Shown piece after piece: positions 44,677 to 56,100 of a stretch of 64,000 nt of DNA. Source of the DNA: Trebouxia sp. TZW2008 (taxonomy: Eukaryota; Chlorophyta; Trebouxiophyceae; Trebouxiales; Trebouxiaceae); assembly GCA_002118135.1 (NCBI GenBank), contig BDIU01000020.1, positions 124,001 to 188,000 on the forward strand, in the 5' to 3' direction. Each line of letters starts with the position of its first letter. Position 1 is the first letter of the stretch. Under the pieces are notes generated by a model. The model worked only from the letters and a program-made list of their open reading frames with translations, had not been told where the DNA came from and did not search any database. The position numbers and the translations under genes are program-made.

Positions 44677-47600
44677 ATGGACGCAGACGACGATCTTCAG
44701 CTAAACTTGGCCGGCTTCGAGCAGCCCGCAAGCAGATCGAGCTCGCGCGCAAAAAGTAGTCGTCATACAGTCTCGTTTAAGAAACAGCAGAAGGTACGAC
44801 GCGCCTTGATGTCAAGACTGCCGCTGTGACTGCAGCTGCACCTACTGCGGAAAACAATGCTGCAGAAGCAGAAGCAGTCGCAACGGTCAGGTCGGCGCTT
44901 TGAAGCCTTCGCAAAACAGGACAGCAGCAAAGATACAGCACCTTCTGCAGCGGCCGAGGCCCTCAAAGGCTACAAGCTGAGCACAGATGCTACTGAGGCC
45001 AAACCCAAGCCTGCTGGGGCTAAGCAATCCCAACAGGGGGTAGTGCAGTCATCCACGCATGATTTCAACGCAGAGCCAAACAGCAAACCTTATTCTCAGC
45101 CTGTTAGCCAAGCTACCCAGAACCATGCACATCAGCAGAGGCAGCAGCAGGCTAATGAGTTGCCTTCATACACCAAAGCAGCAGTCCCAGATCATGTGGT
45201 TGCCAAACGAGAAGAGATTGCAAGGAAGGCGAAGAGGAGCAGAGCTGCCTTTGAGGGTACAAAACGTTCCATCTCTGGCGACAAAGATCATGCAAGGAAG
45301 TCTACAATTCTGCAGCGTGCTGATCACTAATGGCCGTCATTTGCTCTGTGTAGCATACATCAGATGAATTGTCCATTCACGCCATTGACGCTTTCTGTAC
45401 ATCACAAACAGCAGCGACAATATAAACTGCTGACAGCAGCTGGCATGCAGACGATGAATTTGATGACGTGGCCTATAAGAGTGACGATGAGGAGGGAGAT
45501 GTCATGTCCATTGTAGCAGCCATTTCAAAAAGGGATGCACAGCTGCAGTCACAGCTGCCAGAAGCATCTACTGCTGCAGCTGATGACAGCACAAATCACA
45601 AGTCCCCAAAAGCCATTTCAGGCAACTTTGAGGCAAGTCTCTATCCCTGTTGGCAATTTAATTACGGTCATGGTCGTAGCGCTGCTCAGCTTTTAGCTGC
45701 AGTCAGTGTCACCTCAGCAGCACAACTTCTGGTCATCACAATGCAGCTTAGCATTCATTCAACCCTGTTGGCAAGCTGCTGACACGTACAGCAGCATCCA
45801 AGCCTGCCTTCAACAATGTTCTCGCTACAATGCACTAGTAAAGTGAGTACAGCACCCAACAGGCTGGCTGAACACTGCGTGAGGCCCCTTCTGCAGAGCT
45901 ATGGTTCCTCCCCAACCCTACACTACATTTGATACCCTTGCAGGCTGGTGATGACACAGATGATGAGCAACCTGCTGGAGTTGTCAACTTTGTTCCCCAC
46001 AGCGCAAACAAGTACCCAAAGCCGAAGAAGGCTAGAACTGCCCCCAGCACAGACAAACCTCAGCATGGCAAAGCACCTCAAGCCCCTCGTACACTTGTAA
46101 GAGCGGGAGAATTGGTGCATGTGGCCACTGATGTGCCTCTGGCTGCACAGCATGACATGTTTGGAGCTGTAGACAGCTCGACCTTCCAGGTGAGAAGGCT
46201 GTGTGCAGTCTTTGTACTTGAAGGCTCTGCAAAACTTGAGCGCAGCAAAAGCTGTGGCTGCACAGCATGACATGTTTGGTGCTGTGGACAGCTCAACCTT
46301 TCAGGCAAGAACAACTATATTTGGTCTGTTTGCTGTCACCTCCTGCAACAATTGTGGAAAGCAGGCGAGCTTGTGCATGTGGCCTCTGACATGCCTTTGG
46401 CTGCTCAGCATGACATGTTTGGGGCTGTGGACAGCTCAATCTTTCAGGCAAGAAAAGCTGTATTTTGACTGTTGGCTCTCATGCTCTGCAAACTTTGTGG
46501 AAAGCAAGCAAGCTTGTGCATGTGGCAACTGATGTGCCCCTGGCTGCACAGCATAGCACGTCTGAGGCTGTAGACAGTCCAACATTTCAGGCAAAGACAG
46601 CTGGATTTCATGAGCTGACGTCAGTGTGAAGCTGCCTTGCATGCTTTGTATATTGCAGTTGCCGCTTGGTTGATACGCTGTGAACACAATAGCAAGTCAG
46701 CTTGGATTGCATGCAGGGTTTGGGGCTGTCGCCTGTGTTGTGTGAACATCTGGAAGCTCTCAACTTCACAGCACCCACTCGCATACAGCAAGCCACTCTC
46801 CCTGTGCTGCTGGTAAGAGCCATTCTTGCTTGTGTTCAAGCTCATGTGCACAGTCACAGGCTTCCCTTTGCTTATGCAAATATGGCATCATATATCATTG
46901 GGTGCATCTTACATTTCATAACATCCTGAAAGGTGAAGTAGTGCTCAAAGTGCAAAGCCACATGAACAGTTGGCTCAAGTATGACGTCTTGAACGTATCT
47001 GCTGGCATTGTATTATTCACACCACTGTGGTATGCTAATTGCTGTTGTGAGAGCAGCAATCCTGGCTTGCCTATCTGAATAAACAGAGGCTCGCGTTGTG
47101 ACGCCTAAGAGCCTTTTTTAGGCGTTTGGGTTCATTCCCACAGTGGTGGCATTTCAAGACCAGAATGTTTCAAATGTGTGTGCGTGTGTGACAGGCAGGC
47201 AGAGATGCACTGGCAAAAGCTCCCACAGGCTCAGGCAAAACCCTAGCCTACCTGGCTGCTATTATCAACGACCTGCAAGCGCAACAGCCCCACCTGAGTA
47301 GGGCTGAGGGCACTTTCGCCATCGTCATGGCCCCCACCCGCGAGCTGTGCATCCAGATCTGTGATGTGCTCACCCTCATGCTGCGCCGCTTCATCTGGCT
47401 GGTCAGTGCATTTCAAAATGCTGTCTCTCTGACATGTTTGAGAGTTCTTGAGTGGTGTGGTGTGTTGCTCATACTCCACATTACGCAATGTCAAGCGACG
47501 GCAGCGCTCTGTTGCCCCCAGCAAGTAGTGGTTGCTTTGCAGCACATGCATGGATGCGCCATCTGCATCATCAACTGCACAGTAAGAGATCATGCTCTGA

Positions 47601-50600
47601 AGGCTCAAGATCTTATATTGATCTTCTGACACCGTGACACCTGGCATCCTGTTTTGAACTGATCCTGCCACCTGTTTACAATTCTCTGCAGCAACACATG
47701 AATGCACTGGATTGCACACAAAGCTGACAGCTTGGGAGTGTGGTTCAGGTGGGAGGGAGCATACTTGGCGGTGAGCAGCGCAACAAGGAGAAGGCGCGTT
47801 TGCGCAAGGGCGTCACAGTGCTGGTCGCCAGCCCGGGCCGCCTGCTGGACCACCTTCAGAAGACCGCCGCCTTCCGGACCGACGAGCTGCGCTGGCTGGT
47901 GCTGGACGAGGCCGACCGCCTCCTCGACATGGGCTTCCACCAGAAGATTGGTATGCCTGCTTGCTCTGATCAGCACACATCTGTTATTCATTCTGACTGC
48001 ATGCCCATGAGCTTTGAATGCCTGTGACACAAGGTTTCTAGCTGCAAGCTGCATTAGTGTTGGCATGTTGGCTGTACTTGCGAACTGCTGATGCTTTATC
48101 TAGAGCTTTCAAGTCTAGCAATTACATTGGCACCGGCTGTTTGCACACATGTACATCAATGGTAGACCCAACAGGCACGTGGGCATTGGCTTGTAATTTG
48201 TCAGTTGTTCACCTTCATCAGGCATGGCTGCATTCAGAAGCAGCAACATGACAGCCATTCGGTCAAGCAGGCAATCGCATTCACCCAGCGCATTCCTTGT
48301 CCATCACTGCAGGCAACATTGCCTTGACAAGCGACCGGGACTGCTGCTCATCGGCCAAACACTGCTTGTCTATCAATGCAGGTGACATCATCGCCATTCT
48401 GGACAAGCGTACAGAGCTGTCACGCAACAGACGGCGCCAGACAGTGTTGCTATCCGCCACTCTGCATGCCAATCTGGGTCAGCTGGCCACCCTCAGTCTC
48501 ACCAACCCTGTCTCAGTTGGCATCAGGTCTGCACCATTGAATGCTGGCTCAATGCCTGCTGCCATTGCATGTGTGACTCCCAACCCATCAAGCATATCAT
48601 GAAATGCCCTGTCTTGTTTGAGAACAGGTGTGCAGTACGTGTGCTGCTGTTGCCTGAGCAGTGCTGAGTGCTGTCTATACGGTCTGCTCCATGCCTGCTG
48701 CCATTGCATGAAGTCTGTGTGCTTCATGATGCATGTGCTGCCATCATTTGATTGGCATGTGTACGCTGGCATGAGCCTGGCCAACCCTGTCCTACTGGCA
48801 GTCATCCTGTTATATCACAGCTGTCAAGTTGGGCACTGTCTTGCTCACATTGCAATGCATCACAGTGCTGATGATCAGCATACAGTGCCAAATTTGATCT
48901 TGCATGGTCTGGATTTTGGTTGTCACAGTCATGTGCATCTGTCAAGACAGTTGATTGCTCCAGTACGTACCTAGCTGGGCCTGCTGAGCCTGCCTAACAT
49001 ACCTTTAGAATGAAATGAACAACTGAAATACATGATGCAGGGCTGAGGTTGTAGATGGAGCGGTACAGGTAGCAGGGGCCACTGCCCCAGGGCAGTCAGC
49101 ACAGCCCCAGGCTGCAGGACAATCTACCCCAAAGGAAGACTTTGAGGTGCCAGCACAGCTGCGCCAGCAATTCATTGAGGTATTCCCTCAGCCTAATTGG
49201 CATTCAGCTGTTTCGGCTGCTGATGCTATCTAGGCAAGCCGCTGCTATTGGAAATCTCTGTTCCAATACCAATCTTGTTGATATCTGAGGCTCTGCCCTG
49301 GCGTCTTGAAAAGAGAACGGTCAGGACAATTCAGAGTCACAGCTGACTTGCTGCAAACCTTAGCCATCCTGTGCACCCAGGTGCCAGGGCGTTTGCGGCT
49401 TGTGGCCCTAGCAGCAGTGCTTAGGTCTCAGTGCGGTCTTGATAAGGGCCCTTCGGGAGGCAAGGGCGTGGTGTTCCTGTCAAGCTGTGCTGGAGTGGAT
49501 TTTCACTATGCCCTGCTCGGCCGCGTCTATGAGGGCCTCATGGAAGAGCCCCTGTTGCCCTGCCCCTTGTTCAGGCTGCATGGCAATCTGAATCAGGTAT
49601 TTCAACCTTGCATTGAGGCAGCATATCCCTGCCCATACATTCAAAGCACTCAGACCATACTTGTGAAATGCACAGTGTTGTAATGAGTTTGCTGGATCTT
49701 CACATCACACTCTGCAGTGCCTAGCACTTTGTTGTGCTTGCCTGATGTCAGAACGTTGGCTTTTCTGTGATGCTATTTTGGCGTCAGGCATGATGTAATT
49801 CATCCTTGATGCTCACATGTCATCATTCTATGTTCTTCTGACTGTCACTCACCATCTTTTGAGATGTGAGTTCTCAGTTGCCACACCCTTGGAGCTGCAT
49901 GTTGGACAAGCAAACGCTCGCACTGCAGGCGGAGCGCACCAAGACCTTCCTGGAGTTTTCACGCAGCAGCTCAGGATTGCTGCTCTGCACAGATGTGGCA
50001 GCTAGGGGTTTGGACTTCTCAGGGGTGTCAGTCATCATTCAATTTGATCCTCCAGGAGAGCCAACTGAGTAAGCCTGCTGCTCCCATGCCTGCTTGCTGC
50101 ACTCAAGCACGAGCATCATTCAGCATGGTTCAGCATCGTTCAACCTCATTCAGCACTTGAAGCATTATTGAGTCCAGTTCCTCCTGACCCAGCATGATCC
50201 AGTATGACTCAGCGTAAATCAGCACTGTTCAACATGATTCAGCGGTGCCCGCCATGTTTCAGACAGCCCAGCAATTATCAGCATGGATCAGCATGTTTCG
50301 TCGGGCACTTCAGAATGACAAAGCATGACTCATCATTGCATGACTCATCACGTGCAACACAACGTCATTCCTATAAGCACAATTCATGTAAGCTGACCAT
50401 GGCATGTCCAGGTATGTCCATAGAGTAGGGCGGACAGCACGTATGGGGCAGCAGGGCAGGGCGCTTCTGTTCCTGCTGCCCTCAGAGAGGGAGTATGTGG
50501 ACAGACTGAAGGGCCACGGCGTGCAAGTCCAACAGGGCAACCTCATGCAGCACCTCATGCACCTCAACAGCCCTTTTGATGCCCCTGCTCAGGTCAGGCC

Positions 50601-52287
50601 CTTTGCCCTTGGCAACTGTATTTGGCACTCAGCTCTGTTGATTTTGCCGTTGGCTTGCCTGTGCTTTGAGCCCATGCAGCCAGTTTCCAAAAGTTTTGAC
50701 CCCCTTTCAAGGGCATTTCTCCAACACACAAAGAATATCTTGTGCAGCACCTCGTGCACCTCAACACTCCTACCAATGCCCCTGCTCAGGTCAGGCCCTT
50801 GAGCAAGCCTGCGCTTTGCATGAAATGCTCCCTGCAGTGTTTGTGTCCTTGCAGGCTGAAAGGCCATGGCGTGCAGGTCCAGCAAGGCAACCTTATGCAA
50901 CACAAGCAATGATGACACAGGCCAGCCTGGTAGTCTGTCAGTTGGTGTGAAGGTGCAAGAGCTGCTGACAGCTGCCAGTACAATGGTGCCTTGGATGCGG
51001 CTGCATGCGTGCTATCAGCTACACCCTCATGCACCTCAACAGTCCTACTGATGCTCCTGCACAGGCTGGAACCTTGGTCAGGCATTTGTTGACGGCCCAC
51101 AGCCAGTGTTGATGGTGCATGACCCCAGATGAGGGTCAGCTATGAACTTTTCCCCGATTGTCACTCAGTACCTGATGCACCTGTCACAGCCCTGCTGATG
51201 TTGTCCCTGCGCAGGTCAGGCCTTGCAAGCATCTAGCAGTGAGACCAAAGCCTCCGGCAAAGCCATTAGAGCAGTACTGAAGTCTATCTGTTAAGCCTTT
51301 CAGGACTGACCAGCACCCCATCTAGAGGCTGCATCTAAACTTAACTTTCCCGAACACAAAGGCTAACCTTGTGAGTTTCTGATGCTGCAGCACAAGAAGG
51401 GGCAGCCAGCTGAGGACCACCCAGCAGCAGTGGAGCTGCAGAAGCAGTTCATGACAGCCGTTCAAGAGACGCCTGAGGTGCACCGCTTGGCCGAAGAGGC
51501 CTTCAGATCATTCACCAGAGCATATGCAGCACATCCAACCTCCATCAAGGACGTTTTCCACGTCAGGAAGCTGCACCTGGGTCATGTTGCCCACAGCTTT
51601 GCTCTCAGGTACAGTCACTGCATTGACACTCTTCTCTGTACATTTTTGAGTTTTCTGTTCATTCACTGCTTGGCTGAGGAGGCCTTCAGGTCATTCACCA
51701 GGGCATATCCGGCGAACCACCTGTATCAAGGACGTTTTCCGCATCAGGAAGCTGCATTTGGGCTACATTACCGAGAGCTTTGCTCTCAGGTAGGATCAGC
51801 ACTCAGTAGCAGCACTCAGGACTGCTGCGTAAGACTGGAACACTGTCCTCCTGCCTCAATGAAGGATCTGCTTTGCTCCCAGGTATGACTGCTGCGTTGC
51901 AACTGTTGTGCTGTTTCTGTTCCTCGCTTGTAGGATGTGCTGCATGCCAAGATGAAGCAACACCCTGTTCAAGAAGCTGCATCTAGGTCATGTTGCCAAC
52001 AGGCTTGACCTCAGGTAGAGCCGCCGCCACAACATTGCAAGTTTGACATTTCTGCATGCTTCTTAGTGCCAATCTTAGGTCTTCAATTGACTGTCTGTAG
52101 TTGGCCAATACAATAGCATGCAGAGTGCTTAGCTTGCGGTGAGGTTGTTTGTGCCCCACCTGCTGATCAGCGCATGTTGCTGTAACAAATGACTGCTTTC
52201 TGCAGGTCTAACCCCACAATGATAGGGCAGTACAGTGCTGGTCACAGTAAGAAGTCAAAGCCTCGAGGATTCAAGCAGAGACGGTGA
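44677..52287 (+). CDS. DDX31: DEAD-box RNA helicase, DDX31/Dbp7 family
   Basis: Nucleolar ATP-dependent RNA helicase of 60S ribosomal subunit assembly, by family knowledge. Fourteen in-frame exons (873 aa): 44677-44793, 44866-45316, 45451-45632, 45944-46189, 46717-46812, 47195-47401, 47749-47950, 48382-48526, 49041-49179, 49381-49596, 49929-50068, 50412-50592, 51391-51608 and 52206-52287. The first third is charged and low in complexity with KPKKAR-type basic clusters. Then come [16 protein letters not shown] (motif I), APTREL (Ia), SPGR (Ib), DEAD (II), LLSATL (III), ARGLDF (V) and [10 protein letters not shown] (VI). The Dbp7-type tail [14 protein letters not shown] and a lysine-rich end support DDX31 over other DEAD families. 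The third exon ends at a GC donor (GAG|GCAAGT). The donor at 45316 is weak. Confidence 0.92.
46110..46605 (+). repeat. DDX31 exon 4 end in four tandem copies
   Basis: GCTGCACAGCATGACATGTT, leading to GACAGCTCxAxCTTTCAG, recurs near 46142, 46258, 46400 and 46542. The first copy ends CAG|GTGAGA. The other three end CAG|GCAAG, which also fits a GC donor. Copies 1 to 3 read [32 protein letters not shown] and [16 protein letters not shown]. The fourth has decayed to [16 protein letters not shown]. Confidence 0.9.
48290..48800 (+). repeat. Duplicated segments around DDX31 exon 8
   Basis: An acceptor and exon-start-like piece at about 48300-48345 resembles 48370-48420. The exon end (CTCAGTCTCACCAACCCTGT) resembles 48772-48800 (ATGAGCCTGGCCAACCCTGT). 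ATGCCTGCTGCCATTGCATG occurs at about 48553 and 48692. Confidence 0.65.
50095..50365. repeat. Degenerate CAGCATGATT short repeat
   Basis: About 20 loose copies of a 9-12 bp unit (TCAGCATGATTCAGCA type) fill a DDX31 intron. Confidence 0.75.
50505..51240 (+). repeat. DDX31 exon 12 end in about five decaying copies
   Basis: The exon end CAGCACCTCATGCACCTCAACAGC...CCTGCTCAGGTCAGG (50548-50592) recurs at about 50742-50793, 51022-51066 and 51170-51218. The preceding part (GGCCACGGCGTGCAAGTCCA) recurs at about 50862. Only the first copy is in frame with its neighbours. Confidence 0.8.
51545..52020 (+). repeat. DDX31 C-terminal exon in three to four copies
   Basis: GACGTTTTCCACGTCAGGAAGCTGCACCTGGGT...GCTCTCAGGTA (51551-51610) is followed by a frame-shifted copy at 51670-51796, a fragment near 51860-51885 and another at 51970-52018 (AAGCTGCATCTAGGTCATGT). 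Confidence 0.85.
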
Positions 52288-53100
52288 TGTCATGAACAAC
52301 CTTGCAAGTACAGTTGCAAGGACTAGCTGAGCGCTTCCAGAATGCGCGCAATCAATCGCTGCCTCCTTCAGACCAAGCCAGTTGTTAGAACGTTAACCAG
52401 TTGACCCACAAGAATGAACCATTCAATGCATGTGTATAACATATCATGCTCGCCTATGCAGCATGTGATGAGCAGCCAGCTTTGTTGTTTTCGCCACAAT
52501 GCCATGCTGCCGCAAGTCCTAAGAGTGTATGACCACGAATCGTGACAGTAGTGTTGAGATTGCTAGTGCTGACAGCCTTGCAGCACTCTTTTATTGTATG
52601 AGCTTTACAGACAAATCAATCCTGTCAACGGCATGTTAGTACACTTTTCACAGAATGGCCTGCTTGACGTTGAAGTCTTTACGCATGATCATAGCTGATG
52701 CATTCAGTCTGCGGGCTTCTTATCAGCACGATCATGACGCTATGTTGAGCAAGTCATGGCATGCACACACAATAACGCACGTTGCGCTATCTAGGCTGAG
52801 TCCTTGATTGCGCTGCGTGCAACCTCAAAGTCATGCATTAATGTCAAAGACTATTCGTGAAGCACTGGGAAGCTGTCGGACTAGATGCTGAGCATCTCCA
52901 AGGTGTTTAACGCCAGCGTGCTGCACAACGATCATGATGATTTCAAACTAATGAAATGTGCTGCTGTTGCAACCAAAAAAAGCTGTACCATTGAAGTGTC
53001 CATTGCTGAGTCCATGTCAAAAAGAAAGAGAAGCTGCTGCGAGGACTAAGTGAGCCTTTTGCACACAAAATAGCAATGTCATCCTGCATGTGACACATGT
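52288..53100. other. Tail-to-tail intergenic region, no gene seen
   Basis: 813 bp between the stop of the plus-strand helicase and the stop of the minus-strand ankyrin gene. It must contain both polyadenylation sites; no distinctive signal is assigned. Confidence 0.6.
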
Positions 53101-56100
53101 TCATTTGTTTGACCACACTGCCTGCCCAGCATCACCATTGGGCAGCAAAGGTTGACTGTAGCGCTGTTCAGACAAAGATTGTGACCCTGCACTGTTGAGC
53201 TGGTCATCTGACCCAATACCAAGAAAGTCAAGGACATCATTCGGAGCAAGACCCGAGGTTTCATGCTGATCAGCATCCAACACACATGGAGTTGCGTCTA
53301 CATCATGCTGCAAGGTTGGGTGCAGTGTTTGCTGCTTTGGGATTTGCCACTGCAGCATGTTTGAGTGGACGCCCACAGAGACTGGAGGCTGATTAAAGGG
53401 CCCTGACAGAACGTGCTCTGCACCGTGGCCATTACTTGCAAGAGCCCATTGACCAGTAGCAAGATTAGCGTGTTGTGTCACCTTCTGCCCTGTTGTGCCA
53501 TATCTTTGCCCAGGGGCAGAGCCATTAGGATGCAGCATAGCATGAGAATGATTCTGACCACCAGTCATGCTTGTAGGCAATTTGACGTGTTGTTCATGCA
53601 GCATTGATCTAGGCCATGCGGCTGACTGAACCTCTGGTCTGCTGCTGTTGCTGCTGCTGGTGGCGGTGGTGGATGATATGCTTTGCTGTGGTGTGAATGG
53701 CTTTGCAGCGCCGTCCAAGGGGCGTGAGAAGCCAGGAGGGGATCTCAGCTTGGGCTTGCGCTGCGACTGTGCTGCAGCGCCAGGCAGCGGCAGCTGCTGT
53801 GGATGCTGCTGTGGTAGCTGCTGAGGCAGCTGCTGCTGATCATGCTGCTGCGGCTGTGTGGCACCTGCTGGCGCTGAGTTTGCCAATTGGGTCGTGGCTG
53901 GTGCAGCTTGCAGTGGCTGGGAAGTGGACAGTTGCTCTGCTAGCCCCTCAGGCAAATGAAAGGTGCTAAGAGCCTCGCTATCTGTACCCGCTGGCTGCTG
54001 TTGCTCCTCCTGCTGTACAGCATTGCCTTGCTGAAACGGCAGACTGCCACCCACTTGGTACTTTGCGCTGCTTGGTGGGTGCTGATCAGCAGCTGGGGGT
54101 TGCGCACCACAGTGATTTGACTGGTGGGACTGTGAGGGTGTCGCCAGAGTCTCTGCACTAGTAAGGGCTGTGGTTGGAGGCGGTTGAATCCTAGAAGTAT
54201 GCAGCTGTGGCAGCAGACTGTGTGCAAAAGGCTGAAAGCTTGCATGCTGCTGTTGCGACTGGCCCTGCTGTGAAGATGAACGCTGATGACTCTTCCGAAC
54301 TGAGTTCTGCTGATGCTGCTGCTGCTGCTGCTGCTGGCTTGGGCTTGCCACAGCTTTGTCATGGGCAGTTGGCTGGGCTGGCACAGGCCACAGCTGTGGC
54401 ATGCCTATGGGGCCTTGAGGGGCCTGACTGGGGGTTGGCAAGGGATTTGATGGGGCAGCCTGGATCTGCTGCTGCTGCCACATCATTTGGACTGGATCCG
54501 TGATTGTGGTGGCTCCATGGCGTGAGCCACTGCTGGCCTGGGGTGTGGCAGCTGATGATGACACAGGCGATTGCACCTGCAGCTGCAACAGTAGTGCAAC
54601 ATCATCTCAGTACTTACTAAGGATGCAGGTGATGGCGTTTGCAGCTGCGACAGCAATGCAATGCTCAGCACTTGCTGTGTAAGGACACAGTATTGGTGAT
54701 GTCAGGGCAGCAGATGCTGATGTTGCACTCAACTGCTTGCACGAGAATGTTTGCAAGGCTAGCAGGCAGTGCTGTACATACTGGCTTGCACTCGAATTCC
54801 AAGTGCATGACTTGGCTGAAACCTTCAAACGGATTCTCTCTTGGTGCAGCACAAGCACTTAGGTCTTCTAGAACAGCACCTCAAACATGCTGCCAAGTAC
54901 AGAGCCAGCTGAACAATGAATGTACCTGATTACTAGACCTGTGTTTGGCAGGGACTCCCCAGGCATTGCCAGACTTGGTTCTGATGTGTGCTAAGGTAGC
55001 AGGAGCTTGCATCGCTTGCCCACCCAACGCTTGTGCCTTGTTCTGCGACCCATGCGGAACAGGCTGGCTGAGGGGAGGTGGAAGCGGCTGCCGTGGCGGT
55101 GGCGGCGGTGGTGGTCCCACAACACCAGAAGCTTGCAGGGGCTGGTTAGTTGCATGCTCATCATGCCCTTGCCTGGGCATTTGGCCCTGCCCTTGGCCCT
55201 GCCCTTGCTGATGCTGCTGCCGTGCAGAATCAGCACCACCAAGTGTTGATGCAGTTTTGGCAGTGTTTGGCTTGTGCTGTTTGGGTCCTGCCGTTTGCCA
55301 CTCCTGCTTTGGGGTGACTACCTTAGCTGCAGCAACGGAAGCAGCAGCAGCAGCAGCTTCGTCGCCACCGCAACCAGCTGACAGATTGACAGCTTCATGC
55401 AGCAGCTGCTGTAGGCGCTTCCTGACCTTCTTGCTGTACTTAGCTGAAACAGCATTTTCCACAGCATTTTGGATTGCGGCGTCAAGCTCGTCTAGCACTC
55501 TTTGAAGCACATCGTCCCCCGCTGCCACGCCAACCTCTATGGCGCTGTTGGCTTGAGTCACAGCTGCCTCTAGAGCTGCTCTGACAGCTTCTTGCCCAGC
55601 AGAATCAAATGCAAGCTCTGCAGCACTGGATTGGCTCTCTGCATCGGCAGTGGCGGAGGAAGCTCGGCTGTGGTGAGCTGTGGCCGCCGCTTTCCTCCGG
55701 TCAGTGGCATATGAGCTCTGACTGCCTCCGTCTTCACTGTGAGCTGTGAGATGATTGTGAGTCATGCGCTCAAGGCCGTGATCTGATGGATGATCAGCAG
55801 CTGAGTCAGCATCTATGTCAGACTCAAAGGCGGACTTAGGAGTGTTTGACAACTCAGTGTCAATGTCATCAAGCGCTGAGCTGTCATGAAAGGTGCGAGG
55901 CGTGCCATCCCCTGATAGAGAAGTGCGCCCATTCTTCTTTTTTCGCTTGGCCTTCTTCTTGGCAATGTCTGTCAGTTTCCTGCAGACCAAACATGTCTCT
56001 CGACAGAGCTGTCAGCAAATATTCCACTTCAGAACAAATGCCAACAATCACAGAAATAGCAAATGTGGTACAAAAATGGACGTTAGGGAGACTTCGTGGT

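Noticed and set aside
53697..54503. Plus-strand Ala/Val-rich frames opposite the Gln-rich exon
   Set aside because: CAG-rich glutamine coding on one strand always gives CTG/GCT frames on the other. The minus frame is 494 codons long and joins in phase to the upstream exon.
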